Source: Chthoniobacterales bacterium (lineage in GTDB: Bacteria; Verrucomicrobiota; Verrucomicrobiia; Chthoniobacterales; UBA10450). Taken from it: a stretch of DNA of 57,627 nucleotides. A program made the position numbers and the translations under genes. Shown piece after piece: positions 8,424 to 16,083 of the stretch; the first letter of the stretch is position 1; each line of letters starts with the position of its first letter. Location of the stretch: assembly GCA_035274845.1 (NCBI GenBank), contig DATENU010000014.1, positions 1 to 57,627 of the forward strand. The letters are read 5' to 3'. A model generated the notes under the pieces. It was not told where the DNA came from. It ran no database searches and saw only the letters and a program-made list of their open reading frames with translations.

Positions 8424-9254
8424 CTACTTCTTCTCCGCTATCTTCTCCCGCGCCTTGGCAAGGACGCGTCTCTCCGCGCGGGTCAGGCTGCCGATGCCTT
8501 CGCGGGAAATTTTTTCGAGGAGCGGATCCACTTCTTCGGCAATGAACTGCTCGGGCGTCATCGCGTGATAGCGTTCGGTCGCGGCGCGTCGTTGGTGCAG
8601 AAGGCGCTGCAAAATGGAAGGGCGCCCAAAGCCCAGGAGATGAACATAAAACCATCCCGCCAGGCAACCGCCGAGGAAAGAGCTGTGAGCGACCGTCGCG
8701 GTTCGATCGAAAACCACTCCCAAAATGGAAATGGTGAAGGCTGCGTAAGCCAAATGTTTTGCCTTGAGCCGAACCGGCAACAGAAAGAAAGGCATCGAGG
8801 TTAATTCGAGTTCCGGAAGGATGGCCGCGTATGCCACCAGGATGGCAGCTGGTCCACCGGAAGCCGCCAGCAGGACCGACGAGGCCGGCATCAAGAACAA
8901 ATGGCCGAGTTCTCCCGCAGCTGTGCCGGTGAGATAAAGAAAAAGGAATTGGCGCTGCCCGATGATCGATTCCACGTCTCGCCCGAGCAAATAGAGGAGA
9001 ATCATGTTTCCAAGCAGATGCCACGGGCCGTCATGGAGAAAAGCGGCAGTGATGAAGAGCCATCCGTAGGCATCGCGAAGGCCGCGACTACTCAGCGCGA
9101 GATACTCGCGGACGAAACCCGGCTGATAGGCATCCAGAAAAAGCTGGACCATGAAGACTGCGACATTCAGTCCAATCAATCCGAGCAGGACCACGCGCGG
9201 CCGCTGCGTCCAGCGCTGCGTGATCGGCGTAGGTTTTCGGCCGGACAGGCGCAT
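8424..9254 (-). CDS. Rhomboid-family membrane protein, probably proteolytically inactive
   Basis: A 276-residue, six-helix rhomboid-like protein. Family features seen are a TM2 H-x-x-x-N motif (WHLLGNM, His79 and Asn83), the family-typical LLGRDVE after it, and a C-terminal cytoplasmic charged helix. The serine motif reads AASGG with Ser132, where active rhomboids have G-x-S-G. In the TM6 motif, normally A-H-L-G-G-x-x-x-G, the catalytic His position is Phe193 (VAHSSFLGGCLAGW, codon TTC on the minus strand). This predicts a pseudoprotease, analogous in principle to iRhoms; a role in membrane-protein handling is inference. The ATG at 9254 begins a short basic N-terminus ahead of TM1. Confidence 0.88.
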   Translation of the reverse strand: MRLSGRKPTPITQRWTQRPRVVLLGLIGLNVAVFMVQLFLDAYQPGFVREYLALSSRGLRDAYGWLFITAAFLHDGPWHLLGNMILLYLLGRDVESIIGQRQFLFLYLTGTAAGELGHLFLMPASSVLLAASGGPAAILVAYAAILPELELTSMPFFLLPVRLKAKHLAYAAFTISILGVVFDRTATVAHSSFLGGCLAGWFYVHLLGFGRPSILQRLLHQRRAATERYHAMTPEQFIAEEVDPLLEKISREGIGSLTRAERRVLAKAREKIAEKK

Positions 9255-9319
9255 CTTCCGAGCGTATCGCAGTGAAAATTCGTTGTCGATGAAATCCGTG
9301 TGCGTAGCTCAATTGCACT

Positions 9320-9389
9320 GGTAGGGACGCCGCGCTGCGGCGTCCGAGATCGGGAAGGCGCGCGGACGGCGCAGCGCGCCGTCCCTACC
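9320..9389. repeat. Paired REP hairpins (BIME-like) with GTAG feet
   Basis: The left unit is GTAG at 9321-9324 followed by a 9-bp stem (9325-9333 with 9337-9345) and a GCT triloop. The right unit is the mirror image, with stem 9364-9372/9376-9384, AGC loop and CTAC at 9385-9388. The two stems differ at one base pair (C-G against G-C) and both remain perfectly paired, which argues for selection on structure. It occupies the gap between the rhomboid start and the end of the lipid kinase gene, both on the minus strand. Confidence 0.85.
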
Positions 9390-9394
9390 TTTTG

Positions 9395-10258
9395 CTACCT
9401 CGGCAGCAGGACGCGCAATCCGCCCGCCCGGATTTTGAATACGACCGGGCAGTTCCCAATGAGTTCCCCGTCGATTTCAACCGGCACGCTCTCCTCGCTC
9501 GTAACGCGCAACCGGGTGGTCTGGAAATATTCCACTTCCGGCGAGGTGATTTGCGGTGTGAACACCACATTTTGGAGGTAGCGGATGATATCGACGTAAT
9601 TCAGCCGCTTGAAGACCAGGACGTCGAGCAAGCCATCGTCCATCACAGCCTGTTTGAAGAACGGGAGCCGCCCGCCGTAAAGACGCCCGTTCCCCACGAG
9701 CACAAACGATCCCTCGCCGGTGACTGCGTTTTCCGATTCGATCTTCAAAATCGGAGGAGGGCGCGAGGCGATTTGCGCCGCGGAAATCAGGTAACTGAGC
9801 GGTCCGAAATTTCGTTTAAACGCGCGGCTGGTTTCCTTGACCGCCTGGGCATCGAGCCCGACGCCGGCCAGCTGCACGAAATGCTTTCCATTCGCGCTCG
9901 GCAGGTCCACCCGGCGCGTCTGATTCTCCTGGATTATCTGCCAGCAGCGCGCGAGGTCGTTGGACGGCAGACCGAGTTCGGTCGCGAAAACGTTCATCGT
10001 GCCGAGAGGAAGTAAGCCGAGGGCAACGTTGCGGCCTGCGATCCCGTTCACGATCTCGTTGATGGTGCCGTCGCCGCCCGCGGCCACGATTTTTTCATAG
10101 CCTTCCGCGGCGGCATGCCGCGCCATTACTTCCGCCTCTCCGGCGCGGGAGGTGGCACAGAGGACCGCTCCCCGCGCGATCTTCTCCACCTGGGAACGCA
10201 GGCGCTGGGCCCGGGCGCCACGCGCGGCTGGATTGAGAATGACAACGGTGTTTTTCAA
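9395..10258 (-). CDS. Diacylglycerol kinase-family lipid kinase
   Basis: A 287-residue protein of the DagK/YegS/sphingosine-kinase catalytic family. The nucleotide-binding motif GGDGTINE is at residues 61-68, preceded by ILNPAARG near the N-terminus and followed by LGLLPLGTMNVFATELG. Members phosphorylate diacylglycerol or related lipids, including sphingoid bases, at the cytoplasmic membrane face; the substrate cannot be read from sequence. With a putative sphingolipid locus 6 kb away, a sphingoid substrate is possible but only speculation. The start is TTG at 10258. It is divergent from the AsmA gene, with 58 bp between the starts. Confidence 0.9.
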   Translation of the reverse strand: MKNTVVILNPAARGARAQRLRSQVEKIARGAVLCATSRAGEAEVMARHAAAEGYEKIVAAGGDGTINEIVNGIAGRNVALGLLPLGTMNVFATELGLPSNDLARCWQIIQENQTRRVDLPSANGKHFVQLAGVGLDAQAVKETSRAFKRNFGPLSYLISAAQIASRPPPILKIESENAVTGEGSFVLVGNGRLYGGRLPFFKQAVMDDGLLDVLVFKRLNYVDIIRYLQNVVFTPQITSPEVEYFQTTRLRVTSEESVPVEIDGELIGNCPVVFKIRAGGLRVLLPR

Positions 10259-10316
10259 GGCGGACGGGTCAGGGCTTTGGTCTTTTCTTCAAACTGGGAG
10301 GGCGTAACCTTCCGGC

Positions 10317-11906
10317 GTGCAAAAGCTGAGCCGGATTCTGTTTATCGTGCTCGGCGCGATTCTTGGAGTGGCGGTCCTCATTCTGATTGGCGTGAACATG
10401 TATGTGCAGTCGGAAGGGACACAAGCCAGGATTCAGCAGGAACTCAGCCAGCGTCTCGGGACGACGCTCAGCATCAAGCGCATCAGCGTGACGCCCTGGG
10501 CCGGGTTGAAACTCACCGGCATCACGATCCCGCAAAGTCAGGCCGGCGTTTCGCCTGACTTCCTCACCGCGAAGACGTTTCGGTTGCGCATCCGTTTTTC
10601 ATCCCTCTTCGCCCAACGCCTCGTGATCAAGGAAATCTCGCTGATCGAGCCCGATGTGGTCTGGGCGCAGAACGCCGATGGAAAATGGAGACTTCCGTCT
10701 CTGCTGCCGGAGCCTGTCACCAACCCGCCTCCCCAAACCCAGGCCGCTCTCTCGCCCGTTCCGGCGACAGTGACCAAAGAGCAATCGCCGGAAGGGACGC
10801 CGCCTTCCGCTCCTCCGGAAACCGCTGCCGTTCTGGCGGAAACGGAGACGGCCCCCGGCTTCAGGCCCGAAATCGAACGCGTCAATCTGGTCGGAGGACG
10901 CTTCCTCTTCCTCGACGAGAAATTGAAGAAAGTCGCGATGTTCGACCAGGTGCGGTTTCGCTCGAATTTCCGAACAGCGAACGATCTTCGCGGGGACGTC
11001 ATGATCGGGAAGACTTCGCTGCGCGACCGGTTCTTCCTCGAAGAACTCCGATCGCCTCTTCGTTATTCGCCGGACGAGCTCAATTTCTCGCAGATCGCGG
11101 CCCGCGCCGCGGGAGGTGAGATCACCGGACGTTTCATTCTGCTGCCGCAGGCCGAGGATTCTCCCTTTACGGTCAGCGTCCGGTTTCACGACGTGCAGGC
11201 CGACCGGGTCGTGTCGGACGCCGGCGGCTCGTCCGGGATGATTACGGGCAAGCTGGAAGGGTTTCTCGAGGCGGCCGGCACCACGGCCGATCAAAACGCG
11301 CTCTCGGGGAAGGGGGAAATCGTGTTACGCGACGGTCAGGTTCGCCAATACAGTTTGCTCGTCGCCCTGGGGCAGTTGCTCCAGATCCAGGAATTCCAAC
11401 AACTGCGCCTGGATCAGGCCCAGGTGAAATATCATATCGATCCGGGAGTGGTGACGATCGATGAAGTCGTTCTCCGTTCCGAGAATGTCCGATTGTCCGG
11501 GACCGGCACCGTTTCCTTCGATGGGAAACTTCAGCTCGAATCGCAACTGGCCGTGAACGAGAAAATGCGGAACCAGCTCTTCCGCGCGATTCGCGATAAC
11601 TTCCAGCCGACCGAGGAGCCCGGATACAGTGCGGTCAGCTTTCAGGTCACGGGGACCGTCGGCCGGCCCAAGACTAATCTCATGGATCGGCTGATCGGCC
11701 GGGACTTGAAGGACCTCGGTAGTGTCCTCAGCGGCCTGATTGGCGGCGGAAAGTCGGAGAAAGCGAAAAAGAAAAAGGCGGCAGCGGAGGAAGCAGCCGC
11801 CGCAGAGCCCTCGGTTGCGCCGACCCCTGCTGAGAGCGCGGCCGCCCCCACCACCACGCTTCCGCCGGCTGCGATCGATTCTCCGTCGCCGGGTCCCAAA
11901 CCATGA
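10317..11906 (+). CDS. AsmA-family envelope protein
   Basis: A 529-residue protein with one N-terminal transmembrane helix (about residues 5-25) and a long periplasmic beta-rich region opening with the AsmA pattern of an R-I-x-x-EL segment followed by IKRISVTPWAGLKLTGITI. The C-terminal AsmA part contains LSGKGEIVLRDGQVR and a final Lys/Ala/Glu- and Pro-rich tail of ~60 residues that looks disordered. AsmA-like proteins form bridge-like grooves implicated in phospholipid transport to the outer membrane. GTG at 10317 is used, with GGAGGG about 14 nt ahead. Its stop overlaps the rsmD start (ATGA), so the two are probably translationally coupled. Confidence 0.88.
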   Translation: MQKLSRILFIVLGAILGVAVLILIGVNMYVQSEGTQARIQQELSQRLGTTLSIKRISVTPWAGLKLTGITIPQSQAGVSPDFLTAKTFRLRIRFSSLFAQRLVIKEISLIEPDVVWAQNADGKWRLPSLLPEPVTNPPPQTQAALSPVPATVTKEQSPEGTPPSAPPETAAVLAETETAPGFRPEIERVNLVGGRFLFLDEKLKKVAMFDQVRFRSNFRTANDLRGDVMIGKTSLRDRFFLEELRSPLRYSPDELNFSQIAARAAGGEITGRFILLPQAEDSPFTVSVRFHDVQADRVVSDAGGSSGMITGKLEGFLEAAGTTADQNALSGKGEIVLRDGQVRQYSLLVALGQLLQIQEFQQLRLDQAQVKYHIDPGVVTIDEVVLRSENVRLSGTGTVSFDGKLQLESQLAVNEKMRNQLFRAIRDNFQPTEEPGYSAVSFQVTGTVGRPKTNLMDRLIGRDLKDLGSVLSGLIGGGKSEKAKKKKAAAEEAAAAEPSVAPTPAESAAAPTTTLPPAAIDSPSPGPKP

Positions 11907-12481
11907 GAGTGATTGCGGGGACGGCGGGCGGCATTCGGCTGGATGTTCCCAAGAGCGGCGTGCGCCCCACGATGGATCGGGTCAAGGCCGCGATCTTCTC
12001 GAGCCTCGGCGAAGCAGTGATTGGCGCCCGGGTCTTGGATCTCTGCGCGGGCACCGGCGCTTTGGGAATCGAAGCTCTCAGTCGCGGCGCGGCGTCCGCC
12101 TTGTTTGTCGAGGAAAATTCTGCCGCCGTCGAATCGATCGAACGAAACCTTGCCCGGACGAAACTGAAGGGGGCGGTCCGGAAACAGGATGTCTTCGCCT
12201 TCCTTCACTCGACCCACCCGCGGGAACCGTTTCAGATAATTTTTGCCGATCCCCCGTACGAGCAGACGAAATCGGGCGGTCAATTCACTCCGCTGTTGCT
12301 CCAGGACACGCATCTCGCCGGGATGCTCGAGCCGTCTGGTATTTTCGTGCTGGAGAAGCGGCCCGGAGAACAAATGCCGTCCCTGGATTTATGGGACATC
12401 ACCCGGGCCAGGCGATACGGGGCAACTGAAGTCTTGTTCCTGCACCGGAGCAGCATTACCACCGGGGCGGGGGCGCGCTGA
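11903..12481 (+). CDS. rsmD: 16S rRNA (guanine-N2)-methyltransferase RsmD
   Basis: A 192-residue SAM-dependent methyltransferase. It begins MRVIAGTAGGIRL with the substrate segment RPTMDRVKAAIFSSL, motif I DLCAGTGALGIE at residues 46-57, and the catalytic N6/N2-type motif DPPY at 116-119. RsmD modifies G966 of E. coli 16S rRNA near the P site. The length is typical. Its ATG overlaps the AsmA stop and its TGA directly abuts the waaA ATG, so it sits inside a tight operon of mostly envelope genes. Confidence 0.95.
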   Translation: MRVIAGTAGGIRLDVPKSGVRPTMDRVKAAIFSSLGEAVIGARVLDLCAGTGALGIEALSRGAASALFVEENSAAVESIERNLARTKLKGAVRKQDVFAFLHSTHPREPFQIIFADPPYEQTKSGGQFTPLLLQDTHLAGMLEPSGIFVLEKRPGEQMPSLDLWDITRARRYGATEVLFLHRSSITTGAGAR

Positions 12482-13765
12482 ATGATCAGGCTGTTCTACA
12501 ATCTGCTTTATCCCATCGGCCTGATCTTCTTTCTTCCGGGACAGATCGCAAAGCTGCTGCGACGCGGAAATTACCGGCATAAACTCGGGCAACGTTTCGG
12601 TTTCTACGACGCGGAAGTGCGGGCCCGGCTCGCCCGGCATCGCTGCACCTGGATTCACGCCGTCAGTGTTGGCGAAGTCGCGATCGCGTTGAAGCTGGCG
12701 GCAAAATTGCGCCAGCGCGATCCGCAGTTTTTTGCGGTCATCACCGCGACCACGACCACCGGCTTTCAGGTCGCAACGGCGCAAGCCACCGACGCGATGG
12801 AAGTACTCTACAGCCCGCTCGATTTCTGGCCGATTATCCGCCGGGCGTATGCGGTCATCCGGCCGGTCCGCATCATTCTCGTCGAGGCGGAGGTCTGGCC
12901 GAACCTCGCCGCCGAAGCGCGAAACCGCCGAATTCCGCTCGCGCTCGTCAACGCCCGGCTATCGAAGCGCTCCGAAGCGCGCTTTCTGCGTTTGCGCTTT
13001 CTGATCGCGCCGACCTTTCGCTGCCTCGACGCGATCTGCGTCCAGGAACCGGAAGACATCGAGCGCTGGGCCGCGCTTGGCGTTTCTCGCGAGCGCATTC
13101 ACCACGTCGGCAGCATCAAATTTGATCCCATCGCGGTGGATTTTCCGAAGCCGCCAGCCGGCGTGATGCGCGAACTTGGGTTGAAGTCCGAACAACCCAT
13201 TTTGCTTGGCGGCAGCACCCATCCCGGCGAGGAAGAAATCCTGGGGCAAATTTTTCAAAATCTGCGCCGTGAGTTTCCCGGCTTGCAACTGATCATCGCG
13301 CCGCGCCACGTCGAGCGGTCCGGTGAAATTCGGACGCAGCTGCAAGCGCTTGGTTTGGCCGTAGCCTTGAGGAGCGACCCTTCGTTTGGCGCCGCCGATT
13401 GCCTTCTTCTGAACACGACCGGGGAACTGCAAAGCTGGTATCTTGTCGCTACCATCGTTTTTATGGGCAAGAGCCTCACCGCCCGCGGCGGGCAAAATCC
13501 AGTCGAACCGATCCTGGCCGGAAAGCCGGTCCTGTTCGGCCCGCACATGGAGAACTTTTCTGTGCTCGGGGCTGCGTTGATCGCGCGCGGCGGTGCGATC
13601 CAGGTCGATGGAGCGGCTGAGCTTCAGGAAAAGATCGCCTGGCTCCTGCGCGATCGCGAAGCAGCCGCAAATCTCGTTCGGAACGCCCACGCCATTATCG
13701 CTGGCCACAGCGGCGCGACGGAACGGACGGCCGATATCGTTCTGCAACTTAACTCGCATTCCTGA
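12482..13765 (+). CDS. waaA: 3-deoxy-D-manno-octulosonic acid (Kdo) transferase
   Basis: A 427-residue GT30 enzyme that transfers Kdo from CMP-Kdo to lipid A precursor at the inner membrane. It has an N-terminal membrane anchor (IRLFYNLLYPIGLIFFLPG), the acceptor-side signature WIHAVSVGEV with catalytic Glu, ITATTTTG, and the donor-binding region with GGSTHPGEEE and GKSLTARGGQNPVEP. Its presence indicates an LPS-bearing, Gram-negative envelope. The ATG follows the rsmD TGA without a gap. Its own TGA overlaps the next ATG by one base (TGATG). Confidence 0.95.
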   Translation: MIRLFYNLLYPIGLIFFLPGQIAKLLRRGNYRHKLGQRFGFYDAEVRARLARHRCTWIHAVSVGEVAIALKLAAKLRQRDPQFFAVITATTTTGFQVATAQATDAMEVLYSPLDFWPIIRRAYAVIRPVRIILVEAEVWPNLAAEARNRRIPLALVNARLSKRSEARFLRLRFLIAPTFRCLDAICVQEPEDIERWAALGVSRERIHHVGSIKFDPIAVDFPKPPAGVMRELGLKSEQPILLGGSTHPGEEEILGQIFQNLRREFPGLQLIIAPRHVERSGEIRTQLQALGLAVALRSDPSFGAADCLLLNTTGELQSWYLVATIVFMGKSLTARGGQNPVEPILAGKPVLFGPHMENFSVLGAALIARGGAIQVDGAAELQEKIAWLLRDREAAANLVRNAHAIIAGHSGATERTADIVLQLNSHS

Positions 13766-14604
13766 TGTTTCGGAAACTGCGACATCGGCTCAGGGTTTTC
13801 GCGCGATCGAAGTCGTGGCGCTTCGCCCAGGACGTCGTGCAGGCGCGGATGCTTGCCCGCTCCGGCGTGCGCGGTCTGCCTCTGGCGAAAATCCATTGGG
13901 GCGGCCGCGATGTTTTCTATCGCCCGGCCACGTCCGATCCGCTCGCGATTTATCAGGTCCTTGTTCGCCGAAGCGAGAAAGCGGAGTACTACCTGCCGCC
14001 GCGGCTGCAACCGAATGTCATTCTCGATATCGGCAGCAACATCGGTTCGTCGATCCTCTTCTTTCACGAACAATTTCCCAACGCCCAGATTTACGGCTTC
14101 GAGCCGCATCCGGACACGTTTCGGGTCCTGGAGAAAAACGTGGCCGGGATTCCGTCCGTAAAAATTTTCAACTGCGGGCTGGGCGCGGCGGACGGAGAGA
14201 TTTCCGTCCAATTCGATAACGCCGACTTCAGCCGATTCATGGGAAACGCCGCCGGCGCCGATTGGTCCGGGCCGCTAAGCCCGACCGTCTGCCAAATCAG
14301 GAATGCCGGCGCAATGGTGCAGTCCCTCGGACTGACGAAGGTCGATTTGATCAAGATCGACTGCGAAGGGTCCGAGTACGACGTGCTCGCTTCGCTGCCG
14401 CCTGAACTCCTCCGCCAATGCAAATGGATCGTGGGCGAAATGCACGACGCTTCCGCGTTCCCGTTGCTCGCCCTGCTCGCGCCCCACTTCAACCTCGACC
14501 TGAAAAAGCGAATGTTCGCGCCGACCTTCCGTTTCCACGCCTGCAACCTTGCTTGCGCCGAGCAACTCAAGGGATCGTTCGACCGCAACGCTCTGCAGCG
14601 CTGA
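13765..14604 (+). CDS. FkbM-family methyltransferase
   Basis: A 279-residue SAM-dependent methyltransferase of the FkbM family. The SAM motif is LDIGSNIGSS, followed by an acidic motif in YGFEPHPDTF, then LIKIDCEGSEYDVL and a C-terminal WIVGEMHD. FkbM proteins O-methylate sugars, polyketides or other small molecules. Placement straight after waaA in the same operon suggests a glycan or lipid-A-linked sugar substrate, but that is inference from context. The start overlaps the waaA stop by one base. It converges on the S1/P1 nuclease gene with 17 bp between stops. Confidence 0.85.
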   Translation: MFRKLRHRLRVFARSKSWRFAQDVVQARMLARSGVRGLPLAKIHWGGRDVFYRPATSDPLAIYQVLVRRSEKAEYYLPPRLQPNVILDIGSNIGSSILFFHEQFPNAQIYGFEPHPDTFRVLEKNVAGIPSVKIFNCGLGAADGEISVQFDNADFSRFMGNAAGADWSGPLSPTVCQIRNAGAMVQSLGLTKVDLIKIDCEGSEYDVLASLPPELLRQCKWIVGEMHDASAFPLLALLAPHFNLDLKKRMFAPTFRFHACNLACAEQLKGSFDRNALQR

Positions 14605-14621
14605 GCCGCCAGCGAATTTCC

Positions 14622-15536
14622 TCAGGGCCAAATCGAATTCAGGAGTGCGGCCAACCGGTATCCGCCCCAAGCCACTCTTTTCCGGATGACCTTTACGGCT
14701 CGGCTTTTGTAGGCCGCGCTCGGCTCCATCCCGTTGCTCACACCGCTGTAAACCACGGTTCTTGCCAGAGTAAAACTTTCGTTTGCCCATGCCGGATAGT
14801 TAAACGGGTCATTCAATCTCAGAGCGGGATCGGTGGGCGGGTTTGCTTGTCTCGCCAGGGCCGCCGCGGGCGGAATCTGGCTGAGAGGCGGAGGCCGGTA
14901 TTCAGGAGGTGGTCCGCCTTTGGGGAAACTTCCGATGCCGCTGTCCCAGTAGCTGTGCAGGTTGGTATTATGCAGCTCACCGTTCCGACCCGGTATCTTG
15001 ATCGTCATCAAATTCCCGCCCTGATCTCCGTCTGTATGGGCACGATCGACCCGGGCGGAGCAATGCAGCGGCTGATGAATATCGCCTACAAAATGAATGA
15101 CCAGCCGCAACGCCTGGGCCCGCGCCTTCTGGTCGGTGCTCGTCTTGAGGATCCTGACGTTTTCCCGAAGAGCGGTGACGATGTTGGGCGTCGGGATGGC
15201 TGGCAAACGCGTTCCATCGGTGGAGAACGGTTTGTCGATGAAGTGAAGCGGTTCAAGGGGCTTGAAGGCTGGGATGGATCGGAGGTCGTCCGCCCAGTGG
15301 GACGCGCTGACGAAGTCTTTGCTCTTCGTTGACACAGCGGCGGGATCAATTGGAATGGCCAGGAGCGCCTTGACTTGCGCCTTCGCCCTGGGATTGAGCC
15401 GGTCGAACGCGATTTGGGCTATCATCATGTGCCCGCCGGGTCCGAAGCCAAGGGAGATCGAAGGCGTGCCGAGGGTGAGGCAAAGGCCAATCGCGATTGC
15501 GCCGCCGAAACTGCGGCGGGGATTTTGCTTTTTCAT
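14622..15536 (-). CDS. Exported S1/P1-type zinc nuclease
   Basis: A 304-residue protein with an N-terminal signal peptide (basic start, hydrophobic core to about residue 30). The metal-ligand pattern of the S1/P1 nuclease family follows: GPGGHMMIAQIA, SHWADD, LHFID, VIHFVGDIHQPLHC, DGDQGGN and LHSYWDSG. These enzymes use three zinc ions to cut single-stranded nucleic acids and remove 3'-phosphates. The usual mature N-terminal Trp is a Phe here (GFGPGGH), and signal cleavage would probably fall just before it; the effect on the zinc site is unknown. Expected to be periplasmic or secreted, for nucleic-acid scavenging. Confidence 0.92.
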   Translation of the reverse strand: MKKQNPRRSFGGAIAIGLCLTLGTPSISLGFGPGGHMMIAQIAFDRLNPRAKAQVKALLAIPIDPAAVSTKSKDFVSASHWADDLRSIPAFKPLEPLHFIDKPFSTDGTRLPAIPTPNIVTALRENVRILKTSTDQKARAQALRLVIHFVGDIHQPLHCSARVDRAHTDGDQGGNLMTIKIPGRNGELHNTNLHSYWDSGIGSFPKGGPPPEYRPPPLSQIPPAAALARQANPPTDPALRLNDPFNYPAWANESFTLARTVVYSGVSNGMEPSAAYKSRAVKVIRKRVAWGGYRLAALLNSIWP

Positions 15537-15642
15537 GGGGAACCTCCTTGGCGGTGAGAAATAAGTCCGGGGGTAACCGGAAGCTCGGGTTTATCCCATC
15601 GCGGCCCGCGTGCGCAAGCTGAAACCGGCGACCGCAAATAAC

Positions 15643-15671
15643 TTGCAACCCCCCAGCCCGCTCCAGATATT
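15643..15671 (+). promoter_or_regulatory. Possible promoter of tRNA-Glu
   Basis: TTGCAA at 15643-15648 and GATATT at 15666-15671 are 17 bp apart and end 14 bp ahead of the tRNA 5' end. That is the usual distance for a stable-RNA promoter. Each box matches 4 of 6 consensus bases. Confidence 0.35.
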
Positions 15672-15685
15672 GCCCCGCTTTTCCT

Positions 15686-15761
15686 GACCCTATCGTCCAG
15701 TGGCCTAGGACACCGCCCTTTCACGGCGGTAACACGGGTTCGAATCCCGTTAGGGTCGCCA
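15686..15761 (+). tRNA. tRNA-Glu (anticodon TTC)
   Basis: A complete cloverleaf can be folded by hand. The acceptor stem is GACCCTA with TAGGGTC. The D-arm is GTCC/GGAC. The anticodon stem is CCGCC/GGCGG around the loop CTTTCAC (anticodon TTC, glutamate). The T-arm is ACGGG/CCCGT around TTCGAAT. Discriminator G is at 15758 and CCA is encoded at 15759-15761. Confidence 0.97.
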
Positions 15762-16083
15762 CTCCGGCACTCCGCAGGCGGTTTTTCGACCGCGCCGCCG
15801 ATGTGTTTTTGGTAATGGTCGCTATCAGCCCAGTTCCGGTAACCCGATCCACCTCCTGCCTTACGCCCGTTCGAACACGAAGCCTGGATGGTTTTGTTTA
15901 TGGACGTTTTGCGGGGGCTCTCTTATCTTGCGGGCCTGCCCAAACGATGATCATCAAGGCGATCGTGCAGCTATCACCCTTCGTTCGCGACGCCCAACCG
16001 AACCGGAAGGGGTGGGGAGGGCCGGGGCAGCCCGATATTGAGTTGATTCGACGGCGGGCTATGGGCAATCTAGAGAGCACGAC
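15762..16083. other. Intergenic stretch between tRNA-Glu and the lipid locus
   Basis: No convincing gene. The one open frame here (15803-16087, plus) has no family resemblance. A weak hairpin follows the tRNA (see 15778). A weak TTGAGT/TATGGG pair spaced 16 bp at 16038-16065 could drive the gene at 16084, but it is far from consensus. No acyl carrier protein, which often accompanies bacterial spt genes, is encoded here. Confidence 0.5.
15778..15810 (+). terminator. Weak candidate terminator after tRNA-Glu
   Basis: A 5-bp stem (GCGGT at 15778-15782 with ACCGC at 15789-15793) is followed about ten bases later by a T run near 15806. The stem is short and the T tract is offset, so this is a tentative call. 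Confidence 0.25.
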
